The notes: a model not told the origin generated them from the sequence alone. A DNA stretch of 5,884 bases from JBDLSY01 sp043777895 (GCA_043777895.1 JAYWHD010000155.1:1-5884), one strand, 5' to 3'; positions 1 to 5,004 are shown, counted from the first letter of the stretch. Made by a program: numbers and translations.

Positions 1-149
1 TACTTAAATGCTTTGCTTGTATTTAATAGCGTATCTTTAGCCGTTACACCTGTTACATTGCCTTGAGCATCATAGGTATAATCGGTACTTAAATGCCCAA
101 CTTTAATCTGCACCAGCAATTTAAATTGAGTATGCCAAACAGTTGAACA
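1..149 (-). pseudogene. RHS/YD-repeat protein fragment, start-less, cut by window edge
   Basis: Reading the minus strand leftwards from 149 gives an open frame of 49 codons that leaves the window at position 1. Its middle part reads STDYTYDAQGNVTGVT, a typical YD repeat (the YxYDxxGNxT pattern) of RHS proteins, which are large secreted or surface beta-cage proteins often carrying C-terminal toxins. The YD part starts about at position 96. The residues before it do not look like RHS, there is no ATG, and a stop codon (TAA, plus-strand 150-152) closes the frame upstream. I infer a 5'-truncated gene or a displaced 3' cassette, not a gene start. A GTG within the frame could in principle start a short product. 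The identification of the repeat is fairly sure; the pseudogene status depends on sequence to the left that is not visible. Confidence 0.55.
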
Positions 150-208
150 TTAATATGGACTTACAAGCGAAGGGTGATTGATGTTTATGTTTAGTTAGGT
201 TAGTTAAA

Positions 209-229
209 TACCCAGTAACCGACTGGGTA
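209..229. repeat. 8-bp inverted repeat (hairpin)
   Basis: The arms TACCCAGT (209-216) and ACTGGGTA (222-229) are perfect complements around a 5-base loop. No T-run follows on either strand, so it is not a standard intrinsic terminator. It lies just upstream of the RHS fragment. Function unknown. Confidence 0.45.
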
Positions 230-303
230 CGGGTGTATATTAATATATGTTTATAACCTGTGTCTATGTATGAATAACAGAATTTGCATTGGGTTTTTAG
301 TGG

Positions 304-454
304 ATTTTCATTTTTTCATTTTTTCATTTTTAAAACAGTGGGGGGCGGGGCGGTCAGCCCCTCAAGAAAAACCCTCTGTAACTTTTTGTAAATGAAAAAA
401 ATAATTTTAGCCCATTACATTACTTTTTTAGTGAAAAAATGAAAAAATGAAAAT
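304..454. repeat. Long inverted repeat, 23-bp perfect arms, built from TTTTTTCA units
   Basis: Arm 304-326 consists of A, T4, CA, T6, CA, T6, CA. Arm 432-454 is its exact reverse complement. The arms enclose 105 bp that include a G-rich block (340-353) and a GC hairpin, GGGGC (347-351) with GCCCC (357-361) around GGTCA. The 151-bp unit could fold as a long hairpin or be a MITE-like element. Because the arms are simple 8-bp repeats (TTTTTTCA), expansion of low-complexity DNA on both strands is an alternative. No flanking target-site duplication was recognised. Confidence 0.55.
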
Positions 455-507
455 TTTCTTTTGTAACCCGCATTCCGCCTCACTTTCTTTTTTGCATTTT
501 CATTTTT

Positions 508-640
508 ATTTTCATTTTCATTTTTAGTTTTTTATTTTGAAAATTGAAAATTCTCCCTAGTTTTTTACTTTGTAACAAGAAAGTTACAAACAAGTTGTAT
601 TTGTCCTGCTCTTGTGCCTATAAAAAATGAAAATGAAAAT
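508..640. repeat. Second inverted repeat pair, 18-bp arms, ATTTTC/GAAAAT units
   Basis: Arm 508-525 (ATTTTC units ending in a T-run) is the exact reverse complement of 623-640. The arms are separated by 97 bp. The design matches the 304-454 pair: T-rich left arm, A-rich right arm, and a spacer of about 100 bp. The two spacers do not look alike. The right arm merges with the ATGAAA microsatellite. Confidence 0.5.
569..590. repeat. 8-bp inverted repeat TTTGTAAC/GTTACAAA
   Basis: The arms 569-576 and 583-590 are perfect complements around the loop AAGAAA. The hairpin lies inside the spacer of the second T-rich/A-rich inverted repeat. TTTTGTAAC-like words recur nearby (376-390, 460-467), so the motif may be a local repeat unit. 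No terminator T-run follows. Confidence 0.4.
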
Positions 641-658
641 GAAAATGAAAATGAAAAT
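627..658 (+). repeat. ATGAAA microsatellite, 5 copies
   Basis: Five perfect copies of ATGAAA (627-656) are followed by AT. The array opens a 65-codon frame beginning MKMKMKMKMK. The rest of that frame crosses four strong inverted repeats and has no protein character, so I treat the array as a simple sequence repeat and not as a gene start. A hexamer array of this kind can change length by slippage. Confidence 0.8.
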
Positions 659-666
659 CCAGTTTC

Positions 667-731
667 TATATTCCTGTGTAGAATATAAGAACATACCATA
701 CAGGAATATACCCTGCCTAAACAGGGTATAT
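667..731. repeat. Two overlapping, mutually exclusive hairpins
   Basis: Hairpin A pairs TATATTCCTGT (667-677) with ACAGGAATATA (700-710): 11 perfect bp, 22-base loop. Hairpin B pairs ATATACCCTG (706-715) with CAGGGTATAT (722-731): 10 perfect bp, 6-base loop. They share 706-710, so both cannot form completely at once. That is the logic of attenuators and switching RNAs, but no riboswitch class was recognised and no gene follows at short distance. Confidence 0.5.
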
Positions 732-747
732 GTTAAGGGTTGTTATG

Positions 748-768
748 CCACTGCACGGCGTGCAGTGG
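748..768. repeat. Strong 9-bp GC-rich hairpin
   Basis: CCACTGCAC (748-756) pairs perfectly with GTGCAGTGG (760-768) around the loop GGC. A run of seven G's (767-773) begins in the right arm. No T-run follows on plus; minus-strand transcripts would meet C's first. It is the most stable stem of the 667-856 series. Confidence 0.5.
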
Positions 769-779
769 GGGGGTGTAAA

Positions 780-818
780 ATCGTATGCTTTAGACTTTGC
801 CACATCATGGCATACGAT
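780..818. repeat. 9-bp inverted repeat with 21-base loop
   Basis: ATCGTATGC (780-788) is the exact complement of GCATACGAT (810-818). It is the third stem in the hairpin series and begins 12 bp after the previous one. No function recognised. Confidence 0.45.
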
Positions 819-828
819 GCCTAATTGT

Positions 829-856
829 GTAATGCAAGTTTGCTATGCTTCATTAC
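829..856. repeat. 9-bp inverted repeat with one bulge
   Basis: GTAATG and AAG (829-834, 836-838, with C835 bulged) pair with CTT and CATTAC (848-856) around a 9-base loop. It continues the hairpin series, 10 bp after the previous stem. Confidence 0.4.
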
Positions 857-900
857 CCGCCCTTATTGTGCAGTTGTATGCTATATAAGATTTATTTTAT

Positions 901-969
901 ACACGGATTTTTATTCAGCAGTAATAGATACGTTGAGTATATTACAATCGCAGTGATATTATACCGTGT
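901..969. repeat. Nested inverted repeats
   Basis: The outer arms ACACGG (901-906) and CCGTGT (964-969) enclose the inner arms GTAATA (921-926) and TATTAC (940-945). The arms are short, so support is weaker than for the 667-856 hairpins. The remainder of 857-1002 shows no gene on either strand. Confidence 0.3.
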
Positions 970-1002
970 TATGTTATGGTTTTATAGTTGTGCCTAGTGT
1001 AA

Positions 1003-1066
1003 TAAGCTAGTAAGCTAGTAAGCTAGTAAGCAAAGCAGTAGCTAAGCAGTAGCCTTAGCAGTAGCT
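1003..1066. repeat. Two adjoining short tandem arrays
   Basis: TAAGCTAG is repeated three times plus five bases (1003-1031). It is followed by three copies of an 11-12 bp unit with the core GCAGTAGC (1035-1042, 1046-1053, 1058-1065). The unit changes abruptly at about 1032, so these are two arrays sharing AGC/AGTA words. The 8-bp period means that gains or losses would shift any reading frame, which argues against coding. Confidence 0.7.
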
Positions 1067-1092
1067 TAAGTAGGAACTATAAAATCAAATTG

Positions 1093-1188
1093 TTAAAGAT
1101 AGATAATCAATATAGCTAAAGTTATAACACCGACTAATGCCAAAGTTACAACACCAACGTAATTACCCGCATAAGACTGTACACACAT
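1093..1188 (-). CDS. Small 31-residue hydrophobic single-helix peptide (putative)
   Basis: The minus-strand frame runs from ATG at 1188 to TAA at 1093. The product begins MCVQSYAGNY and continues as one hydrophobic stretch (about residues 10-31) ending IIYL. The helix holds an in-frame duplication, VGVVTLAL then VGVITLAI, encoded by a 24-bp imperfect tandem repeat (plus-strand 1111-1134 and 1135-1158, 19 of 24 identical). All five differences are silent or conservative (Val/Ile, Leu/Ile), as expected if the protein is selected. There is no Shine-Dalgarno site, and the ATG lies in a hairpin arm. The size and single helix resemble type I toxin peptides or small membrane proteins. The segment also faintly resembles the last helix of the DUF2335-like protein at 5206, so it may be a remnant of such a gene. 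No family was recognised. Confidence 0.35.
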   Translation of the reverse strand: MCVQSYAGNYVGVVTLALVGVITLAILIIYL

Positions 1189-1211
1189 AACGAATTGTTA
1201 TGGGCTTATGC
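1169..1211. promoter_or_regulatory. Nested hairpin covering the start codon of the 31-residue ORF
   Basis: The outer arms GCATAAG (1169-1175) and CTTATGC (1205-1211) enclose the inner arms CATAAC (1186-1191) and GTTATG (1197-1202) around GAATT. In minus-strand RNA the ORF's AUG (1188-1186) forms the last three bases of the inner 3' arm, so folding would hide the start codon. Start sequestration is usual in type I toxin mRNAs. Applying that here is inference. Confidence 0.35.
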
Positions 1212-1228
1212 TATACATCTATATATAA

Positions 1229-1268
1229 GTATTGTTAAAAGCTCTTGTTTAAAAGCACTTAACAATAC
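1229..1268. repeat. 10-bp inverted repeat GTATTGTTAA/TTAACAATAC
   Basis: The arms 1229-1238 and 1259-1268 are perfect complements around a 20-base loop. The repeat lies upstream of the 31-residue minus-strand ORF and directly abuts another hairpin at 1270. It could be an operator for that ORF or an RNA stem; nothing decides between them. Confidence 0.4.
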
Positions 1269-1269
1269 A

Positions 1270-1289
1270 CACCCGCAAAAATGCGGGTG
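1270..1289. terminator. GC-rich hairpin, terminator-like but without a U-tract
   Basis: CACCCGCA (1270-1277) pairs with TGCGGGTG (1282-1289): 8 perfect bp, loop AAAA. In minus-strand RNA it would lie 12 bases past the stop of the 1301-1450 frame, where a terminator belongs. Neither strand has the T-run of a standard intrinsic terminator, so the call is tentative. Confidence 0.3.
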
Positions 1290-1300
1290 GGTGGTTATTA

Positions 1301-1450
1301 TTACACTGATAAATATTTAATAATGCACTTGTTTAAGTTAGTAGCTTGCTTAATACTTGCATCGCTAAAGTACGCGTCATGATTAGGTTGTGGTAAATTG
1401 TTTACATCTTTGCACAATAATTTATTATATTTTAAATATAATTCAAGTGC
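1301..1450 (-). pseudogene. Possible coding fragment, 49 codons, no ATG
   Basis: The minus strand is open from 1450 to the TAA at 1301-1303. Its translation has the balanced, hydrophilic composition of a soluble protein, for example KDVNNLPQPNHDAYFSDAS near the middle and IIKYLSV at the end. There is no ATG; the only plausible start is TTG at 1417 (38 residues). It could be the end of a decayed gene, a small gene with a rare start, or chance, since AT-rich DNA of this length can be open by accident. It overlaps the proposed kdsA promoter. No family recognised. Confidence 0.2.
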
Positions 1451-1462
1451 CTATTATATAAT
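1401..1462 (+). promoter_or_regulatory. Candidate sigma-70 promoter(s) for kdsA
   Basis: TTTACA (1401-1406) is followed after 16 bp by TATTAT (1423-1428), each one base from consensus. A perfect TATAAT also lies at 1457-1462 but without a good -35 at the right distance. Either would give a leader of roughly 75-110 bases before the kdsA start. In DNA this AT-rich, such matches arise often by chance. Confidence 0.3.
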
Positions 1463-1468
1463 CATTAG

Positions 1469-1486
1469 TACTTTATTTATAAAGTA
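1469..1486. promoter_or_regulatory. Operator-like palindrome upstream of kdsA
   Basis: TACTTTAT and ATAAAGTA are perfect 8-bp arms around TT. The palindrome sits 7 bp after the TATAAT at 1457, where a repressor would block transcription initiation, and 56 bp before the ATG. It has operator geometry, but the AT composition makes chance possible. Confidence 0.3.
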
Positions 1487-1542
1487 AAGTTACAATATTA
1501 AGTCATAATACTATAAACACTATACAAAACAATAAAAACATT

Positions 1543-2409
1543 ATGAAACTATGTCATTTTAATATCGGTTTAGAGCAGCCATTCTTTTTAATCGCGGGCC
1601 CTTGTGTCATTGAATCTGAACAATTACAAATGGATACGGCAGGTATTTTAAAAGAAATAACTAGCAAACTGAATATTCCGTTTATTTTTAAAAGTAGTTA
1701 TGACAAAGCAAATCGTTCCAGCGGCATATCACCGCGTGGGCCTGGTATTGATAAAGGTTTGGAGATTTTGGCAACAATACGCCGTGAACTCAATATACCT
1801 ATATTGACTGATGTGCATAGCATTGATGACATTACTCAAGTAGCCAGTGTGGTTGATGTTTTACAAACGCCTGCATTTTTGTGTAGGCAAACCGATTTTA
1901 TTCACGCGGTTGCTACTTGCGGTAAACCTGTAAATATTAAAAAAGGGCAGTTCCTTGCCCCGTGGGACATGGTCAATGTGGTTGAAAAAGCCCGTACTGC
2001 TGCTAAAAATAAAGGTTTAGAGGCTGATAATTTTATGGTCTGTGAACGTGGCGTCAGCTTTGGTTATAATAATTTAGTTGTAGACATGACAAGTTTAGCA
2101 GAAATGCGTAAAACCAATGCTCCTGTTGTGTTTGATGTGACTCATTCGGTACAAAAGCCAGGCGGTTTAGGTACTTCCAGCGGCGGTACGCGTGAAATGA
2201 TTCCCGTATTAGCCCGTGCAGGCATTGCTGCAGGTGTGGCAGGGCTATTTATGGAAACACACCCAAATCCTAATAATGCTCATAGTGATGGGGCAAATTC
2301 AGTGCCTTTACACCATATAAAAGCGTTGTTAGAAACTCTATTGGAGTTAGATATTGTCGTAAAACGCCGTAGTATTCAGGGGTTTTTAGAAAATTCTATT
2401 AATGAATAA
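1543..2409 (+). CDS. kdsA: 3-deoxy-8-phosphooctulonate synthase (Kdo-8-P synthase)
   Basis: This cytoplasmic enzyme condenses phosphoenolpyruvate with D-arabinose 5-phosphate to make Kdo-8-phosphate, precursor of the Kdo that joins lipid A to the LPS core. The 288 residues match the family length and form one TIM barrel. Visible signatures are AGPCVIES (18-25), KANRSS (55-60), PAFLCRQTD (110-118), GVSFGYNN (170-177) and SDGANS (248-253). Cys21, His201, Glu238 and Asp249 occupy the four metal-ligand positions. The Cys, in place of the Asn seen in E. coli, and SDGA, in place of CDGP, mark the metal-dependent class. The start is the first ATG, followed directly by the KLCHFNIG opening typical of this subgroup; no Shine-Dalgarno site is evident. 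pyrG and eno, frequent neighbours in proteobacteria, are absent, so the gene probably has its own promoter. Confidence 0.96.
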   Translation: MKLCHFNIGLEQPFFLIAGPCVIESEQLQMDTAGILKEITSKLNIPFIFKSSYDKANRSSGISPRGPGIDKGLEILATIRRELNIPILTDVHSIDDITQVASVVDVLQTPAFLCRQTDFIHAVATCGKPVNIKKGQFLAPWDMVNVVEKARTAAKNKGLEADNFMVCERGVSFGYNNLVVDMTSLAEMRKTNAPVVFDVTHSVQKPGGLGTSSGGTREMIPVLARAGIAAGVAGLFMETHPNPNNAHSDGANSVPLHHIKALLETLLELDIVVKRRSIQGFLENSINE

Positions 2410-2414
2410 CAGCT

Positions 2415-2435
2415 TTTAATGTTTAATGTTTAATA
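2415..2435. repeat. Heptamer tandem repeat TTTAATG, 3 copies
   Basis: Two exact copies (2415-2421, 2422-2428) and a third ending in A instead of G (2429-2435) begin 6 bp after the kdsA stop codon. No GC-rich terminator hairpin follows kdsA. The nearest palindrome is AAACTT-A-AAGTTT (2484-2496), which lacks a U-tract. Confidence 0.6.
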
Positions 2436-2515
2436 GAATTCTTTCAAAACTATTTAAATATATTTGATATTTATTAAGCTTTAAAACTTAAAGTTTGAAT
2501 CACGATTTTCACAAC

Positions 2516-2620
2516 TTAAAAAGTTTAAAAAGTTTAAAAAATTAAAAGATTTAAAAAGTTAAATCCTATTTTATCCTTTAATCTTAAAAGTCCTGATTCT
2601 AAGCATTATTAAGCATTATT
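2516..2620. repeat. AT-rich tandem repeats between kdsA and the dehydrogenase gene
   Basis: Five copies of a 9-bp unit near TTAAAAAGT (2516-2559; the third is 8 bp, the fourth ends GAT) are followed by two exact copies of AAGCATTATT (2601-2620). The 253-bp spacer has no reading frame of interest on either strand. The phased A-tracts may bend the DNA upstream of the dehydrogenase promoter, which is an inference. Confidence 0.6.
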
Positions 2621-2653
2621 TATAGAGTAAACCGCAGCTGTAGCAACGTATAT

Positions 2654-2659
2654 AAGGAG
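2654..2659 (+). promoter_or_regulatory. Ribosome binding site AAGGAG, the only clear one in the window
   Basis: AAGGAG lies 3 bases before the ATG at 2663 and 6 bases before the ATG at 2666. The normal spacing favours the second ATG, which would give a 614-residue product starting MSNSN. No other gene here has a Shine-Dalgarno site of this quality. Confidence 0.75.
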
Positions 2660-2662
2660 CTT

Positions 2663-4510
2663 ATGATGTCTAATTCTAATGTTTATACACCGCCTTTACG
2701 TGACCAACAATTTGTACTGCACGAGTTACTAAACGTAGAAAAAATATACGCCGAAATACCGCTATTTGCCGATGTAGATATCAATACGATTAATCAAGTG
2801 TTAGAAGCCGCAGGGGATTTTTGCACACACATATTGCAACCAATTAATGCGGCAGGTGACCAACAAGGCTGTTTGTTAAATACAGATACTCATACCATTC
2901 AAACACCTGACGGCTTTAAGGCAGCTTATGTTGAGTTTGTAAAAGGTGGTTGGAGTGGTTTAACCGCTCACCCCTCTTATGGCGGACAAGGGTTACCCCG
3001 ATTGTTAGAAGTTGCTTTTTTTGAAATGATGTACGCCAGTAATCAAGCTTGGGCGATGTATCCTGGTTTAGCCCACGGGGTGTATATGGCACTAGAAGCC
3101 CACGGGTCAATGGAGCAAAAACAGCGTTTCTTACCTAAACTTGTTTCAGGTGAATGGCTGGGTACAATGTGTTTAACTGAACCGCACTGCGGCACAGATT
3201 TAGGCTTAATTACCACTAAGGCTTTACCGCATATTGATGGTGTTAGCTATGCACTTACGGGTAGTAAAATTTTTATTTCAGCAGGTGAACACGATTTATC
3301 AGACAATATTATTCATTTAGTATTGGCTAAACTGCCCAATGCACCTGAAGGCAGCAAGGGGATTAGTTTATTTGTCGTCCCTAAATTTCAGATAGATGAT
3401 GCAGGGCAAATTATTAAAAATACCGAGGGTATCTATGAACGAAACCCCGTTTACTGCACAGGATTAGAGCATAAAATGGGGATTAATGGCAACGCGACTT
3501 GCCAGCTTTCTTTAGAAGGTGCAACGGGTTATCTCGTCCATGAGCCTAATAAAGGTTTACAAGCGATGTTTGTAATGATGAATGCAGCACGCTTAGGCGT
3601 AGGTATGCAAGGCTTAGGTATCACTAATATGGCGTATCAAATGGCTAAAAACTATGCCAAAGACCGCTTGCAAGGACGCAGTTTAAGTGGCGTAAAACTA
3701 GCTAATAAACCCGCTGACCCCATTATTGTTCACCCAGATGTACGGCGTGCTTTATTAACTGCGAGGGCTTATGCCGAAGGGGGACGAGCAGTCGGATACT
3801 GGGTTGCACAACTCATTGACCAAAGCCAAAACCATACTGATGCCATTGTACGGCAAACTAGCGAACAATTATTAGGGCTGATGACGCCTGTTGTCAAAGC
3901 CTTTATGACTGACAATGGTTTTCAGTGTGCCAGCGATTGTTTGGGTGTCTTTGGAGGACACGGCTATTTACGCGACTGGGGTATAGAGCAATTGGTACGC
4001 GATGCCAGAATTAATATGATTTATGAAGGAACGAATGCGATTCAAAGTTTAGATTTATTGGGACGGAAAGTCCTCAAAGACCAAGGGGCAGCACTTAGTT
4101 TATTTGGTAAAGAAGTTGAAGTGTTTTTAAATGAAGCCGCCGTTGATATTGATATGCTGGATTTTACGATGCCGTTAATGGCGTTAGGGCAAAAAATACC
4201 GAAACTTACTAGCCATATTGGCGTTAAAGCTATAGCGAACCCAGACGAAATAGGGGCTGCCAGCGTGGATTATTTACGGATTTTAGGGCATTTAGTGTAT
4301 GGGTATTTTTGGGCAAGAATGGCAAAAGTTGCATTACAACAGATTAAAACTGCCCAGCAAAACAACACTGAAACCGATACATTTTATGTGGCTAAACTGC
4401 ATACTGCCCGATTTTATTTTCAAAAATTAATGCCTGAAGTAGACAGTTGTATTGCCCGCATTAAAGCAGGTGGTAGCAGTGTTATGGCAATGCCAGACAG
4501 TTTATTTTGA
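2663..4510 (+). CDS. Acyl-CoA dehydrogenase with C-terminal extension (DmdC/AcdH-like)
   Basis: This FAD enzyme oxidises an acyl-CoA to its trans-2-enoyl-CoA. Domains in order are a short N-terminal leader (YTPPLRDQQFVLHELL, 8-23), an all-alpha N-terminal domain (to about 165), a beta domain starting at MCLTEPHCGTDLG (169-181, flavin/substrate signature), a C-terminal helical domain (about 295-470) with GGHGYLRDWG (431-440), and an extra helical region (about 470-615). IYEGTNAIQ (453-461) supplies the presumed catalytic base Glu455. The 615 residues suit the long subfamily, which includes methylmercaptopropionyl-CoA dehydrogenase DmdC and broad fatty acyl-CoA dehydrogenases; ordinary short enzymes have about 380-400. 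The chain-length or thio-acid substrate cannot be told from sequence. It stands alone, with no thiolase, hydratase or ETF gene nearby. The next gene is convergent. Confidence 0.93.
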   Translation: MMSNSNVYTPPLRDQQFVLHELLNVEKIYAEIPLFADVDINTINQVLEAAGDFCTHILQPINAAGDQQGCLLNTDTHTIQTPDGFKAAYVEFVKGGWSGLTAHPSYGGQGLPRLLEVAFFEMMYASNQAWAMYPGLAHGVYMALEAHGSMEQKQRFLPKLVSGEWLGTMCLTEPHCGTDLGLITTKALPHIDGVSYALTGSKIFISAGEHDLSDNIIHLVLAKLPNAPEGSKGISLFVVPKFQIDDAGQIIKNTEGIYERNPVYCTGLEHKMGINGNATCQLSLEGATGYLVHEPNKGLQAMFVMMNAARLGVGMQGLGITNMAYQMAKNYAKDRLQGRSLSGVKLANKPADPIIVHPDVRRALLTARAYAEGGRAVGYWVAQLIDQSQNHTDAIVRQTSEQLLGLMTPVVKAFMTDNGFQCASDCLGVFGGHGYLRDWGIEQLVRDARINMIYEGTNAIQSLDLLGRKVLKDQGAALSLFGKEVEVFLNEAAVDIDMLDFTMPLMALGQKIPKLTSHIGVKAIANPDEIGAASVDYLRILGHLVYGYFWARMAKVALQQIKTAQQNNTETDTFYVAKLHTARFYFQKLMPEVDSCIARIKAGGSSVMAMPDSLF

Positions 4511-4565
4511 TTAATTTAACCGCATTATTAAGATTACAAATTAACCTAAGAAGATTAAAGATTAA

Positions 4566-4585
4566 TTAAATCAATTTAAATCAAT
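4566..4585. repeat. Tandem 10-bp repeat TTAAATCAAT in the convergent spacer
   Basis: Two perfect copies (4566-4575, 4576-4585) lie in the 113-bp gap between the stops of the dehydrogenase gene and hisI. The gap has no GC-rich hairpin and hence no obvious intrinsic terminator for either convergent gene. Confidence 0.5.
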
Positions 4586-4623
4586 TAATTTAATTGCGTT
4601 ATATTAGGTCATATTAAACCGTG

Positions 4624-5004
4624 TTAAACCATACTTTTTAATATAGGTTCAACCGCTTGCCATTCTAGATTGTCAGACAGTTCATAAAAGAAACAAGACT
4701 CTCGTCCTGTGTGGCAGGCAATACCACAGTTTTGGTTTATGCTTAACAATATAACATCGCCATCACAATCAGTGCGTATACTGTGTACTGATTGTGTGTG
4801 TCCTGACTCTTCGCCTTTTCGCCATATTTTTTGACGGCTTCGGCTGTAGTAAACCGCTTGTTTGCTAGTAACGGTCATCATTAACGAATCCAAGTTCATC
4901 CATGCAACCATTAGTATTTTATGTGTTTGATAATCTTGAGCGATGGCTGGAATTAAGCCATTTTCATCAAAGCGTAAGCGGTCTATCCAATCGGTTGATA
5001 ACAT
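4624..5004 (-). CDS. hisI: Phosphoribosyl-AMP cyclohydrolase
   Basis: This is the third step of histidine synthesis: hydrolytic opening of the adenine ring of phosphoribosyl-AMP, in the cytoplasm. The 126 residues match the monofunctional HisI form; there is no fused HisE domain. Visible motifs are VAWMN (33-37), YYSRSRQ (52-58), WRKGEESGH (61-69), DCDGD (79-83) and CHTGRESCF (97-105). By family knowledge, Cys80, Cys97 and Cys104 bind zinc, and Asp79, Asp81 and Asp83 bind magnesium. The start at 5004 places the RLRFDENGLIPAIAQD opening as in relatives; no Shine-Dalgarno site is seen. Neither hisE, which usually follows, nor any other his gene is adjacent. The gene is isolated, convergent with the dehydrogenase gene and 201 bp downstream of a membrane-protein gene. 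Confidence 0.96.
   Translation of the reverse strand: MLSTDWIDRLRFDENGLIPAIAQDYQTHKILMVAWMNLDSLMMTVTSKQAVYYSRSRQKIWRKGEESGHTQSVHSIRTDCDGDVILLSINQNCGIACHTGRESCFFYELSDNLEWQAVEPILKSMV

Noticed and set aside
304..658. CRISPR-like array of T/A-rich repeats
   Set aside because: The repeats are 6-8 bp simple units without unique spacers of regular length, and no cas genes are present.
627..824. 65-codon plus-strand frame beginning MKMKMKMKMK
   Set aside because: The start is a hexamer microsatellite, and the rest runs through four strong inverted repeats with no recognisable protein features or ribosome site.
832..888. Short plus-strand frame MQVCYASLPALIVQLYAI
   Set aside because: It has only 18 codons, overlaps the 829-856 hairpin, and has no ribosome binding site or supporting pattern.
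1186..1202. Possible integron attC-like core around CATAAC/GTTATG
   Set aside because: The bases after GTT do not fit the attC core consensus (GTTRRRY), and no integrase or cassette array is visible. The simple hairpin reading is preferred.
2916..3110. 64-codon minus-strand frame
   Set aside because: It lies entirely within the conserved N-terminal part of the acyl-CoA dehydrogenase gene on the other strand and has no family resemblance.
4511..4623. Bidirectional intrinsic terminator between convergent genes
   Set aside because: Only A/T inverted words are present. There is no GC-rich stem with a U-tract on either strand.
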